From Planctomycetota bacterium (GTDB taxonomy: Bacteria; Planctomycetota; UBA1135; UBA2386), in assembly GCA_016716265.1 (NCBI GenBank), contig JADJWQ010000006.1, positions 3,623,501 through 3,687,500 on the forward strand: DNA of 64,000 nucleotides, read 5' to 3'. The notes under the pieces are model-generated. The model did not search any database and had not been told where the DNA came from. It saw only the letters and a list, made by a program, of their open reading frames with translations. A program made the translations under genes and the position numbers. Of this stretch, positions 1 to 13,611 are shown in pieces; within the stretch, counting starts at the first letter, position 1, and every line of letters starts with the position of its first letter.

Positions 1-767
1 GTCAGATGGTGCGCGACCGTCATCGAGGTCGAGCGCGCCGGACTCGCGCGGAACGACCAATCGTCGTCGAACGTGTCCGGCACCGGGACCGCGCGACCGG
101 CCCACTGCTCGCGGTGGCGCTCGGCAGGGATCCAGTTCCGGTGCGGTGCCTTGTGGTGGCACATCAACAGGAACGGCCGGTCCGCTGGCCGCCCGTGCTG
201 CAGCCAGTCGAGCGCGAGGTCGGTCGTGATGTCGGTGCAATGCCCCTCGATCCGCCTGCGCTCGCCCTTGTCGATGAACTCCGGATCGACGTAGCGACCC
301 TGACCGGGCAGGACGATCCAGTGATCGAACCCGGTCGGGTCGCTGCCGAGATGCCACTTGCCGATCATCGCCGTCGCGTAGCCGGCATCGTGCAGCAGCT
401 TCGGGAACGTGATCTGCGAGCCGTCGAAGCTGCCCTCGTTCCGGGCGAAACCGTTCAGGTGCGAGTAGCGGCCGGTCAGGATCACGGCGCGGGACGGTCC
501 ACAGATCGCGTTCGTCACGAAGCAGTTCGTGAACCGCATGCCGTCGCGGGCGATGCGGTCGAGGTTCGGCGTCTCGTTGATCCGGCTGCCGTAGCACGAC
601 AGCGCGTGCGCGGCATGGTCGTCCGCCATGATGAACAGCACGTTCGGCCGAGTCGCGACCTGCGCGGCGAGCTGCGCGACCGGCGGCATGGCGGCCGCGA
701 GCAGCGCTGCGAGTCGGATTGCCAGAGCTGCGAGGACGTAAGCCGGTCGAGTCCTGCGACGAATCAT
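1..767 (-). CDS. Sulfatase, C-terminus beyond the window
   Basis: Type I sulfatase, expected to hydrolyse sulfate esters, probably of polysaccharides, outside the cytoplasm. The frame opens with ATG at 767 and stays open to base 1, giving about 255 residues; the rest lies outside the window. A hydrophobic N-terminus (about residues 10-36) looks like a signal sequence. [11 protein letters not shown] carries the metal-binding aspartates. CGPSR (Cys89 to Arg93) is the C-x-P-S-R motif whose cysteine becomes formylglycine, and GKWHLG follows. The SGNH hydrolase gene ends 16 bases upstream on the same strand, so the two are probably co-transcribed. Substrate is unknown. The family call is firm. Confidence 0.93.
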   Translation of the reverse strand, partial: MIRRRTRPAYVLAALAIRLAALLAAAMPPVAQLAAQVATRPNVLFIMADDHAAHALSCYGSRINETPNLDRIARDGMRFTNCFVTNAICGPSRAVILTGRYSHLNGFARNEGSFDGSQITFPKLLHDAGYATAMIGKWHLGSDPTGFDHWIVLPGQGRYVDPEFIDKGERRRIEGHCTDITTDLALDWLQHGRPADRPFLLMCHHKAPHRNWIPAERHREQWAGRAVPVPDTFDDDWSFRASPARSTSMTVAHHL

Positions 768-783
768 CGGGCGACTCCGGACA

Positions 784-1815
784 TCAATGGACGTTGGCGC
801 GGATCCAGGCGGTGAGCTGATCGGCGAGCAGTCGATGGCCCGCCGCATTCGGGTGCACGTCGGTCGCGCCGACCGCGTAGCGCTCCACGTACTCCTCGGC
901 CGGCGGCATCTGCACGGCGAGTCGGTCGATACCGCGCTCGCGCAGCGTCCCGGCGAGGGTGTCGAGCTGCCGGTCGCCCGCGACCACCGTGTCCATCACG
1001 ACGAACCGCGAGTCCGGCACGGCGGCGCGCATGGCGGCGAACGCCTCCGCCAGGGCGCGTTGCGCCGGCTCGTAGCCGGGCGCACTGCGCAGCTCGGCGA
1101 AGAACACGTCGCTGGTCAGGTAGTCGGCCCGACGGGAGTCACTGCCGAGGTGCTCGATCGCGCGGTCCACGACGCGGGCGAGCCGCGACCAGCGCAGCCA
1201 GCCGGGGAGTCCGGCCGGCGGCGCCGGCGGCGCATCGCTCGGCGGGTTCAACACCTCGATCACGTCCGTGACGTCGTTGCTGATCAGCGTGACGACGACC
1301 AGGTCGGGAGCGAGCTCGCGGCCACGCTGCTGCAGGAACTCGAGGTACGCCGGCGCGCCCCAGCCCGGCGTCGACGCGTTGACGACCTCGACGCGACCGC
1401 GGCCGAGCGGCCGCGGCGGCTCCGACAGGTCCCGCTCGACGACGCGCGGGAAGGCATCGTCCGACGCCACGCCCCAGCCGAAGGCGACCGAGTCGCCGAC
1501 CACCAGCACCCGGAACGTGTCCGGCGCCGGAGCGGGGGCGAAGTCCGGGGTGCGGAAGCCCGACGACCCGATCACGTGCAGGTGACCGAACAGCGAGCCG
1601 CGGCTGCCGGGGATCAGCGCCAGCCGCCCGTCGCCAGGCCGCTGCAGCACCTGCGCAGCGAACCGCTCCCGCTCGGCCACCTCGGCGTCGTGGAACGGGT
1701 CGATCACCCGCAGCGCGAGCTCGAGGACGCCGGCGGCCAGCAGCACGCCGAACGCCGCGAGCAGCGATGCGCGCAGCGCGCGGCGGAGGCGGGCGGACCG
1801 GATCATCGGTGGCAT
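784..1815 (-). CDS. Membrane-anchored SGNH/GDSL-family hydrolase
   Basis: SGNH-fold esterase or acyl hydrolase, 343 residues from ATG 1815 (ATG 1806 is a second option; neither has a clear ribosome binding site). One hydrophobic segment at about residues 14-36 suggests an N-terminal anchor or uncleaved signal. GDSVAFGWG (Ser109) is block I with the catalytic serine. SNDVTD fits the block III asparagine. DVHPNAAGH near the C-terminus is the block V Asp-x-x-His pair. Such proteins often deacetylate or de-esterify glycans, which would fit the sulfatase gene 16 bases downstream, but the substrate is not shown. The open frame continues far upstream of the chosen start with Arg-rich, non-coding-looking composition, so the longer version is not supported. 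Confidence 0.85.
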   Translation of the reverse strand: MPPMIRSARLRRALRASLLAAFGVLLAAGVLELALRVIDPFHDAEVAERERFAAQVLQRPGDGRLALIPGSRGSLFGHLHVIGSSGFRTPDFAPAPAPDTFRVLVVGDSVAFGWGVASDDAFPRVVERDLSEPPRPLGRGRVEVVNASTPGWGAPAYLEFLQQRGRELAPDLVVVTLISNDVTDVIEVLNPPSDAPPAPPAGLPGWLRWSRLARVVDRAIEHLGSDSRRADYLTSDVFFAELRSAPGYEPAQRALAEAFAAMRAAVPDSRFVVMDTVVAGDRQLDTLAGTLRERGIDRLAVQMPPAEEYVERYAVGATDVHPNAAGHRLLADQLTAWIRANVH

Positions 1816-1979
1816 CGGACCCGATCCGGCCGGGAGGTTCCACCGGCTGCGCGGGCTCCCGGCGGCACCCCGGCGGTCGGGCTGCCCGGCACTGCTGTTC
1901 CGCGCCCGGAACACCGGCGCGGCGAGGCGACGCGGCGATCGCCTGGGCGCGCGGGCATGGGCATTGCGAAACTGCCGGC

Positions 1980-4022
1980 ATGAACCCTCGCGCCGTTCCG
2001 CTCGCCGCGTTCGCCGCCGTCCTGCTCGCGTGCACGGCCCACGCCCACGGCGGCATGTATCGAGGCCCCGGCAACGTGGTGCCGACCGCGCCGGGCAGCT
2101 CGACCACCGGACCCGGGTCGACCGGCACCGCCGGCGGGCCATCGTCCGGCGGCGCGGGCGGCGGCAGCACGACGGGCACCGGCACCGGCACGGCGCCCGC
2201 CAGCGGCGCCGGCGCCGGGCCGGCCGCCGGGCCGACGACCGGTGCGGGCGTACCGCCCGGCGCGGAGCTCGGCGAGGACCTGACGCGCTGGAGCTACTGG
2301 TGGGAGTTCCGCAAGGACCCGTTCCTCGACCTCCGCCGCGCCGTCCACGACGCCGGCACCGTGCCCGGCTCCGACGAGTTCTTCCTGGGCGGCGACGCGG
2401 CCGCCTACGCCACACTGCGCCCGACCGCGAAGCAGGTGACCGAGCAGGTGCTCCCGAGCCTGCAGCGGATGCTCGAGTCGACCGAGCAGCGCGACATCAC
2501 GTCGTCGTGCCTGATCGCACTCGCGAAGATCGGCGTGGACTCGCGCTACTCGGAGCTCCTGCCGACGCTGCGGTCGCGGCTCGCGAGCCACGACCAGGAG
2601 ATCCGCGAGACCGCCGCGCTGGCGATGGGGATCTCGCAACGCGTCGCCGCCCTTCCAGACCTGCTCGCGCTCGCCGGCGACACGGCGCGCGGCCGCTCGC
2701 TGTGCGAGCGCAGCGAGGTCGACGACCGCACGCGCACCTTCGCGCTGTACGGCCTCGGACTCGTCGCCTGGGCCAGCGACTCGGCGACCGTCAAGAGCAT
2801 GGTGCTCGACGCCGCGAAGGCGCTGCTCGAGCAGCGCGACCTGCCAGGATTCAACCTGCACGTCGCGGCGATCGGGGCGATCGGTCTGCTGCGACCGGAG
2901 CTCGCCGGCGGCGAGGCCGGCGCGCGCGTGCGCCGCGACGCGCTCGCGGCGCTCGACGCGTTCTACGCCGCCGACCTCGGCGTCGGCCGGCAGCTCGTGC
3001 AGGCCCACGTGCCGCCCGCCATGGCCGCGCTGCTGCGCGGCGAGCCGGACCGCAACGTCGTCGACAGCTGCGTCCGCCGGCTGGTCGCCGAGCTGGAGGA
3101 CCGCGGCGACGAGCGCCGCCGCGCCCGCGAGCTCGCCCAGTCCGCGGTGCTCGCGCTCGGCGACCTGGCCCGGCCGAACGAGGAGGGCGCGGCCGACGCG
3201 TGGATCTCCGACCTGCTGTGCGCGACGTTCGAGTCGGCGCGCGACCAGCAGACCCGCTACTTCGCCCTGATGGCGCTCGGCACGATCGGCGGCAGTCGCA
3301 ACCGCGATCTGCTGATCGGCGTGCTCGAGTCCGGCCAGAAGGCCCTCGAGCGCACGTGGGCAGCACTGGCGCTCGGCACGCTCGAGTTCGTGCGCCGCAA
3401 TGCCACACCGAACCCGGACGCCGACCCGACGTCGATCGCGGCCCTGCGGCGCCAGCTCGCGGAGGTCCGCAATCCCGACGCGCTCGGTGCGATCGCGGTC
3501 GGACTCGGCCTGTGTGGCGCGCGGGACGCGGCGGACGACCTGCGCACCCTGCTCGAGGACCATCGCTCCCAGGACGAGCTGGCCGGCTATCTCTGCATCG
3601 GGCTCGCGCTGATGGACGACCGCGCCGCGATCGAGCCGCTACGCCGCATCGTCGCTTCGTCCGCGCGCCGACCGCAGCTCCTGCTGCAGGCCGCGATCGC
3701 GCTCGGCCGGCTCGGCGACAAGTCCGCCGCGACGCTGCTGACCGACGCGATGCGTGGCTCGGCGCAGAACATCGCCGTGATGAGCTCGCTGGCCTTCGCG
3801 ATCGGCTCGATCGGCGATCGCCGCAGCATCGATGCGCTCGTCGGTCTGATGCGCGACGACGCGGTGCCCGATCTGTCCCGCGCGTTCGCGGTGGTCGCGC
3901 TCGGCGGCGTGGCCGACAAGGAGCCCGAGCCCTGGAACGCCAAGATCGGGCGCCTCGTCAACTACCGCGCGGCGGTCGAGACGCTGACCAACCAGGTCAG
4001 TGGCGTGCTCGACATCCTGTGA
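1980..4022 (+). CDS. Secreted HEAT-repeat protein
   Basis: A 680-residue protein, probably exported: residues 1-22 form a signal peptide ending near HAHGG. A Gly/Ser/Thr-rich linker of about 60 residues follows, then a short aromatic segment (WSYWWEFRKDP) that often precedes HEAT arrays in planctomycete proteins. From about residue 150 to the end there are tandem alpha-helical HEAT-like repeats (for example ETAALAMGISQR and IVASSARRPQLL segments). HEAT arrays are protein-binding scaffolds; no catalytic domain is visible. The start is ATG 1980, just before the signal peptide. The gene is divergent from the SGNH hydrolase (164-base gap) and ends 18 bases from the convergent transporter gene. 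Specific role unknown. Confidence 0.85.
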   Translation: MNPRAVPLAAFAAVLLACTAHAHGGMYRGPGNVVPTAPGSSTTGPGSTGTAGGPSSGGAGGGSTTGTGTGTAPASGAGAGPAAGPTTGAGVPPGAELGEDLTRWSYWWEFRKDPFLDLRRAVHDAGTVPGSDEFFLGGDAAAYATLRPTAKQVTEQVLPSLQRMLESTEQRDITSSCLIALAKIGVDSRYSELLPTLRSRLASHDQEIRETAALAMGISQRVAALPDLLALAGDTARGRSLCERSEVDDRTRTFALYGLGLVAWASDSATVKSMVLDAAKALLEQRDLPGFNLHVAAIGAIGLLRPELAGGEAGARVRRDALAALDAFYAADLGVGRQLVQAHVPPAMAALLRGEPDRNVVDSCVRRLVAELEDRGDERRRARELAQSAVLALGDLARPNEEGAADAWISDLLCATFESARDQQTRYFALMALGTIGGSRNRDLLIGVLESGQKALERTWAALALGTLEFVRRNATPNPDADPTSIAALRRQLAEVRNPDALGAIAVGLGLCGARDAADDLRTLLEDHRSQDELAGYLCIGLALMDDRAAIEPLRRIVASSARRPQLLLQAAIALGRLGDKSAATLLTDAMRGSAQNIAVMSSLAFAIGSIGDRRSIDALVGLMRDDAVPDLSRAFAVVALGGVADKEPEPWNAKIGRLVNYRAAVETLTNQVSGVLDIL

Positions 4023-4040
4023 CCGCGCGGCGATCCGAGA

Positions 4041-5978
<1,938 letters not shown>

Positions 5979-6250
5979 GCGATCGCCGAGCGGTGTCGTG
6001 AGGTCACGGAGAACGCTGCCGCGGTCGTTCGAGCTGCCCGCAGCGGCCGCGCGCGTCCGGTCGCGCGCGGCCCGACTCTACCCAGCGCGGGTGCTCGGGG
6101 TCGACGTCGGAACACGGTGAATCGCTCTCGCAAGCTCGGCATGCACATGGACTTCGCGTGGTGCGTTTCGCCGCGGACGGGCACCAGGGCGACCCCGATC
6201 CGGGAACTCCTGCCGGAATTCCCTGGCGGCGGGCGGGGTTCTGCCGGGCG

Positions 6251-6715
6251 ATGAAGATCGCTGTCACGAGCCAGAACCTGCGCACCGTGACGCCCCATGC
6301 GGGACGCACGCGGAAGTTCCTCGTCTTCGAGGCCGAGCCCGGCCGACCGCCGGTCGCCGTCGATCCGATCGAGATGCCCAAGGAGCTCGCGATGCACGAG
6401 TGGCATGGGGCCGGTGCGCATCCGCTCGACGCCGTCGACGTGCTGATCGCGGGCTCGTTCGGCGCGCACTTCGCGAGCCGCCTCGCCGCGCGCGGCATCC
6501 CCGCGATCCAGACCGACGAGCAGGATCCGCAGACCGCCGTCGAGACGCTGCTCGCGCAGCTCGCGTCAGGACACACGCTGCGCGAGCTGGCCGCGGCGGC
6601 CGCGGGCGGCTGTGGCGTCCACGGTGACCACGAGCACGGTGACCACGAGCACGGCGACCACGAGCACGGCCATGGCCACCATGGCCACGGCCGGCACGCC
6701 CGCGACCACGACTGA
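6251..6715 (+). CDS. NifX/NifB-type (dinitrogenase FeMo-cofactor biosynthesis) domain protein with His-rich tail
   Basis: Small cytoplasmic protein, 154 residues from ATG 6251. Residues 1-110 match the dinitrogenase iron-molybdenum cofactor biosynthesis fold: MKIAVTSQN start, HPLDAVDVLIAGSFG, and QTDEQDPQTAVETLL. Stand-alone members of this family bind metal or iron-sulfur clusters and occur in many non-diazotrophs. The C-terminal 35 residues are a metal-binding tail: three GDHEH units followed by a His/Gly run (HGHHGHGRH). No nif genes are near, so nitrogenase assembly is unlikely; metal storage or handling is the better inference. The open frame extends upstream but composition and similarity begin at 6251. 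Confidence 0.85.
   Translation: MKIAVTSQNLRTVTPHAGRTRKFLVFEAEPGRPPVAVDPIEMPKELAMHEWHGAGAHPLDAVDVLIAGSFGAHFASRLAARGIPAIQTDEQDPQTAVETLLAQLASGHTLRELAAAAAGGCGVHGDHEHGDHEHGDHEHGHGHHGHGRHARDHD
6620..6664 (+). repeat. Three 15-bp direct repeats coding the His-rich tail
   Basis: Three head-to-tail copies of CACGGTGACCACGAG (6620-6634, 6635-6649, 6650-6664, the third with one T-to-C change) encode repeated His-Gly-Asp-His-Glu units inside the NifX-like gene. The unit is a multiple of three, so copy-number change by slippage would lengthen or shorten the metal-binding tail without breaking the frame. Confidence 0.9.
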
Positions 6716-6737
6716 GCGACACCGCGACTCACCTCGC

Positions 6738-8465
6738 TCACAGACCGAGCGTCAACGTCATCAGCTCGGTCTGGGCGATCGGCACGAAGAACGCGAGGCC
6801 GGCGTCGACGTTGAACGCCTGCACGAGCAGCTGGCCGCCGGCGAACACCGGAGTGTTCGGCAGCGCGAGCGGCAGCGACGCGACGCCACTGGCGTTCGCG
6901 CCGATCGCGAGCGAGACGGTGCTGACGACGTAGCTGCGCGAGCCAGGCTGCGCTCCGATCAGCTCGAGGTTCAACGGTGGCACCTGCGGCAAGAAACCGA
7001 ACAGGAACAGCGTCGGGCTCGCCGGCACGCAGTTGGCCGTCGACACGGTGAACGTCGCGTTACCGAGGGTCGGCATCCCCGAGGCGCCGATCGCCGGGCG
7101 GCCGACCGTGTTCGGCGTCGTCGCGCCCGAGAACGTGATGTCGGGCTGACCGGGCCGCAGCAGCACGAAGTCGAGGATCGGCGGATTGGCGGTCGAGTTC
7201 GTCACCAGGAACTCACGATAGCCGATGTAGAGGCCGCCCTCGCCACCGGGCGCGATCCGGCCGGCCATGCGCACACCGTCGGTCTGCCCGAACGTGCCGC
7301 CGAAGAACGCCTCGGCGAAGCCGCTGCCGGCCTGCAGCCGGAGGCGCTGCCAGCCGTCGTTGACGCCCGCCTGCAGCGGGATCGACGCGATGACCGTAGC
7401 GCTGGTCACCGCCGACGGTCCCCAGCCACCGTCGTTGTGGTCGATCAGGTAGAGCACGCCGCCCTGGTCGGTGCACTGGTAGGTCAGGCTGACGCCGGTG
7501 CAGCCGTTGGCGACGAAGCCCGAGAACCGCCCGCCCGGATCCGGCGTGTTGTAGAAGGCCGGCACGGAGCCCTGGATGCCGATCGACCAGGTCTCGTACT
7601 CACCGACCGGCTCGGGATTGGCGTCGAAGTAGGCGTAGCACTCGAGCACCGTGTTGGTGCTGACCTCGCTGACGAGCATGCCGGCATTGCCGCCGCCGAC
7701 CTCGTCCCAGCAGATCACCGCATTGCCACCCTGCGGCGACGCGGGGATCGGATTGACGAACACGGGGGCGGAAGGCTGGGTCGGATCGATGACCGTGACC
7801 GGCTTGAAGCTCTGGCCGTAGTTCGGCGCCGCGGTCCCCGGGGTGTACTGGTCGAAGGTCTCCAGGTACGGCTGCAGCGACGGCCAGTTGTTCGTCGTGC
7901 CCGGCGTGCTGGACACGTAGCGGAAGTCACGGCCGTTGTTGTTCGTGTCGCGGCCGTCCCGCAGGCGCGACCACGAGGAGTCGGTCGGCTCGACGCTGAC
8001 GAAGTTGCCCCACAGGCCCTCGCCGACCTGCGCGCGCCGCGCGGCCGAGATCGGGAAGAGCTGCTTGTTGACCTCGTAGCAGACCGCGTCGACGACGTTG
8101 CTGGCCCCGTCGCGCAGCTCGACGACCTCCATGTCGTTCTCGAACAGGTCGGAGAAGCCGACCGCGAGGTTGACGTTCGGGACCAGGCCGGAGCCGATCA
8201 CGTAGAAGCCGCCGCTGGCCAGCGTCGTGCCGCCCGGCACCGTGTAGACCGTGTAGGGCGTCGTCGCGGAGCGCTGGTCGAACAGCTGGATCGACCAGCC
8301 GGAGATGTCGACCGGACCGGTGCCCCCGTTGAACAGCTCGACGAACTCGAGGTCGTCGGTCGTGTTGTCGTCGTAGCTCAGCTCGTTGATCACGACGGTC
8401 GACTGGGCCGCGACCGGCGCGAGGAACGCCGCACACGCGGCGAGAATGGACCTTGGGATCTGCAT
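6738..8465 (-). CDS. Secreted lamin-tail-domain protein with C-terminal beta module
   Basis: Exported protein of 575 residues from ATG 8465. Residues 1-20 are a signal peptide ending VAAQ. Residues 21-150 form a lamin-tail domain (STVVINELSYDDN, LEFVELFNGG, DISGWSIQLFD), an immunoglobulin-like fold common in secreted bacterial proteins. The middle (about 180-450) is a beta-rich region of unknown fold. The last about 110 residues (LFGFLPQVPPLNL to the end) resemble the C-terminal module of other secreted proteins in this window, with ALPNTPVFAGGQLLVQAFNVD as its most typical segment. A consensus-like promoter lies at 8599-8626. No enzyme motif is visible; an adhesion or surface role is only a guess. 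Confidence 0.85.
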   Translation of the reverse strand: MQIPRSILAACAAFLAPVAAQSTVVINELSYDDNTTDDLEFVELFNGGTGPVDISGWSIQLFDQRSATTPYTVYTVPGGTTLASGGFYVIGSGLVPNVNLAVGFSDLFENDMEVVELRDGASNVVDAVCYEVNKQLFPISAARRAQVGEGLWGNFVSVEPTDSSWSRLRDGRDTNNNGRDFRYVSSTPGTTNNWPSLQPYLETFDQYTPGTAAPNYGQSFKPVTVIDPTQPSAPVFVNPIPASPQGGNAVICWDEVGGGNAGMLVSEVSTNTVLECYAYFDANPEPVGEYETWSIGIQGSVPAFYNTPDPGGRFSGFVANGCTGVSLTYQCTDQGGVLYLIDHNDGGWGPSAVTSATVIASIPLQAGVNDGWQRLRLQAGSGFAEAFFGGTFGQTDGVRMAGRIAPGGEGGLYIGYREFLVTNSTANPPILDFVLLRPGQPDITFSGATTPNTVGRPAIGASGMPTLGNATFTVSTANCVPASPTLFLFGFLPQVPPLNLELIGAQPGSRSYVVSTVSLAIGANASGVASLPLALPNTPVFAGGQLLVQAFNVDAGLAFFVPIAQTELMTLTLGL

Positions 8466-8598
8466 GTGGAGAGGCCGCCTCGCGAACGGGCGGTCGAGGA
8501 GAGAGCTGTGGGAGGATCGGCCGGCGAGCGGGCGGCGGTCGGAACCGGCAGCGAGGGTCGATCTGGACCTGCGCGCGGGCGCACCTGGCCAACGGCCG

Positions 8599-8626
8599 AG
8601 GCTAGACGGGTGTCTCACGCTGTCAA
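8599..8626 (-). promoter_or_regulatory. Candidate sigma-70-type promoter of the lamin-tail gene
   Basis: On the minus strand TTGACA (8626-8621) is followed after 16 bases by TAGCCT (8604-8599), a perfect -35 and a 3-of-6 -10. It lies about 130 bases upstream of the ATG at 8465 in the divergent 8466-8770 gap. The rest of that 305-base gap shows no gene; it must also hold the promoter of the histidine kinase operon, which I could not place. Confidence 0.4.
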
Positions 8627-8770
8627 CTCGGCGGGAGCCCCCGATCGTCCCGACAATGCGGTCGGACGGACCACCCGATCGGCCCGCCGCGTGCACACGG
8701 TTCTCCACCCCGCGCCGGCTCCACGGTTCCGCCGGAGCCGCACGGCGCGGACGATACCCGGAGCTCCGCG

Positions 8771-10053
8771 ATGTCCCTCCGCACGCCGACCATCCCCTGG
8801 ATCGCCGCAGCCACCGCCCTGCTCGCGGCCGTCGCCTGGCAGGTCGTGGATCTGCGCGACCGCACCGCGCGCGAGCTGCACCGCCACGAGCACCACGCGC
8901 TCGCCCTGCTGAGCGCGACGGAGGCGATCGTGGTGCGGGAATGCCGCGGCGGCCGCGCCCAGGCCGACGAGCTGCGCGCGGCCCTCGACCGTGCGCGGGC
9001 GGCGTTCGAGCTGCGCGCGGTCGCGCTGCGCCGCCCCGACGGCACGCTGCTGGCCGAGTCCGGCGACGCGCCCTCGGCACCCGACCCGCGCCTCGCATTC
9101 GCGAAGACGTTCGAGCCGCTGCGCCCCCAATCGCGGTCGGGCGGGGCGTTCGGGGGACCGCCGTGGTCGGGCGGCGCCACGCGGCCCGCCGACGCGCGCA
9201 CGATCGAGCTGCCCGACGCGCTCGAGCTGTCGCTCGTGCTGCACTCGGCGCCGCTCGACGAAGCGCTCGCCGACCTGCGCGGCCGCGCCGCGCTGACCAC
9301 CGCGGCGCTCGCGGTCGCGGTGCTGCTGGTCGCCGGCAGCTTCTGGCTGCGCGGCCGCTCGATCGCACTGCGCTCCGACCTCGCCGCCAGCCGCGCCCAG
9401 CTCGAGGGGTTGTCGACGCTCGGGCGGCTCGGTGCAGGCCTCGCCCACGAGACGCGCAACCCGCTCGGGGTGGTGCGGGGCTTCGCGGAGCGCCTCGCCG
9501 ACGGCAGGATCCCGGCGGCCGAGATCCCGGCAGCCGCGCGCGCGATCGTCGACGAGACCGACCGCACGCTGGCGCGACTCGACGAGTTCCTGCTGCTGAG
9601 CCGACCCGCCGAGCTGCGGCGGGCACCGGTCGAGGTGTCCGCGCTCTTCGACGAACTCTCGCTGCTGCTGCGCCCGGATCTCGACGACCGGCGTGCCCAC
9701 CTCGAGCTGCGCTGCCGCGCCGGCCGGCTCGACGCCGATCGCGACCAGCTCCGCCGGCTGCTGATGAACCTGCTCCTCAATGCGATCCAGGCCGCCCGAC
9801 CCGGCGGTCGCGTCACGCTCGGCTGCGAGTCCGCGCCCGCGGGCCGCCACCGGATCGTCGTCGAGGACGACGGTCCCGGCGTGCCGCCCGAGCTGCGCGC
9901 CAGCCTGTTCGAGCCGTACGTGACCGGCCGGCCGGGCGGTACCGGACTCGGGCTCGCGATCTGCAGGCGCATCGCGCTCGACCACGGCTTCGGGCTCCGC
10001 TACGAGCCGGTCGCCCCGCACGGCACCCGCATGGTCCTGGAGGTCCCGGCACC

Positions 10054-10057
<4 letters not shown>
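8771..10057 (+). CDS. Membrane sensor histidine kinase (NtrB/ZraS-like)
   Basis: Two-component sensor kinase, 428 residues from ATG 8771. Transmembrane helix 1 is at about residues 9-25 and helix 2 at about 176-196, bounding an extracytoplasmic sensor region of about 150 residues with no recognised domain. The H-box is LAHETRNPLG (phospho-acceptor His226). The ATPase domain has LLLNAIQAA (N-box), VEDDGPGVP (G1), FEPYVTG (F-box) and GGTGLGLAI (G2). It autophosphorylates and passes phosphate to the regulator encoded immediately downstream, whose GTG start overlaps this stop codon by four bases (GTGA), so the pair is translationally coupled. Signal unknown. Confidence 0.96.
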
Positions 10058-11378
<1,321 letters not shown>

Positions 11379-11388
<10 letters not shown>

Positions 11389-13508
11389 GCATCGACCGCC
11401 GCGTCGAGGATCCGACCGGCGAACCGGTTGGGCGCCACGTAGTCCCCGGCAGCGGTGTCGCGGTCCTCGCCGACGTCGAGCCGGTCGATCGGCTGCTCGT
11501 CGATCAGCCCGGGAGACGGCCCGGTCGCGAGCACGCGGTCTCCGCAGCGGATCGTCATCGCCGTCGCGGTGAGCTCGGCCGTCAGCTCGAGCTCCCCGTG
11601 CACCGGCGCCGCCGCGCGCAGCCGCGTCACGCGACCGGCGCGCCGCACGTCGAAGGTCGGAACGCCGGCGACCAGGTGCAGCGCGAAGCCGTGTTGCCGG
11701 CCGCCCTGGGCGACCAGCACGCCGGTGGCGGCGGCCTCGCCGAGCGTGTCGAAGCGGCAGCGGACCGTCAGTGCCCGCCCGGCGATCTGCGGCGCCGGGG
11801 GAGCCGGCGGCCGGTCGCTGCGCTCGAACGGCTCGGCACCAACGCGCCGCGCCCACGCCTCCCACTCGGCGACCAGCTCGGCCGTCAGCTCCGGGCGAGC
11901 CGCGGCGAGGTCGTGCAGCTCGCTGCGGTCGGCCGCGAGATCGTAGAGCTCCCAGCGCGCTGGCTCCGGCATGCGCTTGCCGAACACCACCTTGAAGCGC
12001 CCCCGGCGCAATGCGCGTGCGCCCTGGTGCTCGAACGCCAGTGACCGCTCGGAGAGCGATCCTCCGCTCCGGAGCACCGGCAGCAGCGAGAGCCCGGACG
12101 GCGGCGTCAATGCGCGGCCCGCCCGCTCGCGCGGATAGCGGGCGCCGACCGCCTCGAGCACCGTGGGGACGATGTCCATCAGGTGCGCAGGCTCACCGAG
12201 CCAGGCCTCGCGCGCCGGGACCCCGGCCGGCCAGTGCACGATCAGCGGACTCGCCAGACCGCCCTCGTGGCAGAAGTGCTTGTAGAGGCTCAGCGGTGTG
12301 TTGCAGAGGTTGGCCCACGCGGATCCGTAGCTCTGCCAGGTGCCCGGTTGACCGATCCGCGCCAGAGCGGCCCCTTCGTGCAGCGTCGTCTCGCCGCGCC
12401 GCGACGGACCATCGAAGCCGAACGGGCCCCACTCGTAGCAGGCGCCATTGTCGGACAGGAACAGGATCAGCGTGTGGCGCAGCTCGGCGTGCGCCCGCAG
12501 ATCCGCCGTGAGGCGACCGACGCCGCGATCGACGTGCTCGACCATCGCGGCGAACGTCGCCATGCGCCGGGCGAGATCCTCGCGCCGCGCGGGCGGCAGC
12601 TCGTCCCAGGCGGGGTTCTGCAACCCGGAGTACCCGTTGGCGATGTCGTCGCGATCGACCGGCACCAGCGCGCGCGGTGGGAGCTCGGCCCCGGCCGGTA
12701 CGAGCCCGAGCTGCTGCATGCGCGCGAATCGCTCGGCGCGCAGCGCGTCCCAGCCGCGGCGGTAGACCGGGGCCAGCCGGTCGATGTCCGCCTGCGGCGC
12801 CTGCAGCGGGAAGTGCGGGGCCGAGCAGGCGACGTACAGGAACCACGGCCGCTGCTGGCGTCGCGCCGCGGCCAGGAACTCGAGCGCGGAGTCGAAGAAC
12901 GCGTCGGTGGCGTAGAACGGCTCCGCGCCGGTGGCCCGCGCCGGAACCGGCTCCGCGCCGGCGGCCAGCCGCACGTAGCGGGACGGATCCCACTGGTCGG
13001 CCGAGTAGGCGAGCGGGTCGGCGAACCCGTCGTAGGCCTGGAAGCCGCGCGCGATCGGCCCAGGCTCGCCGAGGTGCCACTTGCCGACCATCCACGTCGA
13101 GTAGCCGGCGTCGCCGAGCAGCTCGGCGAGCGTCGCGCAGGAATCGAGCAGGTGGCCGGTGTAGGCGGGCCCCGCGCGCTCGCGCGGCCGCGCGGTCGCG
13201 AACGAGCCGACGCCGGCCTCGTGCGGGTGGAGCCCGGTCAGCAGGCTGGCGCGCGACGGGCAGCAACGGGCCGACGTGTAGAACGCCGACAGCCGCACGC
13301 CGCCGCGAGCGAGCGCGTCGAGCTCCGGTGTCGCGAGCTCGCCGCCGTAGCAGCCGAGGTCCGAGAAACCGAGGTCGTCGGCGAGGATCAGCAGCACGTT
13401 CGGGCGTGCCGGGCTCGCGGCGACGGCCGGGGCGGGCTGCGCCGCGAGCGCGCCGGCGAGCAGCGCCGGCGCGAGCAGCAGGCGGGCGAGCGGGGACCGG
13501 TCGGACAT
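11379..13508 (-). CDS. Sulfatase with C-terminal lectin-like beta domain
   Basis: Exported type I sulfatase, 709 residues from ATG 13508, with a signal peptide at residues 1-30. ARPNVLLILADDLGF gives the metal-binding aspartates and CCPSR (Cys82 to Arg86) the formylglycine motif; GKWHLG and FLSDNGACYEW are further active-site segments. The sulfatase part ends near residue 570. The last about 130 residues (IAGRALTVRCRF onward) are beta-rich and resemble concanavalin-like carbohydrate-binding tails of planctomycete sulfatases. The open frame extends upstream to 13886, but that part is Arg/Pro-rich and lies before the signal peptide. It converges on the response-regulator gene with a ten-base overlap and diverges from the DUF2202 gene. 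Confidence 0.95.
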
Positions 13509-13611
13509 CGGCGCGACGGCAGCGGGGTGGCGGGAGCCGCAGTGTCGGCGTGCGCCGGGCCGGCCGCCAGGGCCAGGACCGGCGCCCGTCGCGAGCGCGG
13601 GTGCCCGCCGA

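Noticed and set aside
784..2415. Long extension of the SGNH hydrolase upstream of 1815
   Set aside because: The extra 200 residues are Arg/Ser/Pro-rich and antisense to the HEAT gene, and they precede the hydrophobic N-terminal segment.
6620..6664. CRISPR-like short repeats
   Set aside because: The units are contiguous, have no spacers and are in-frame coding sequence.
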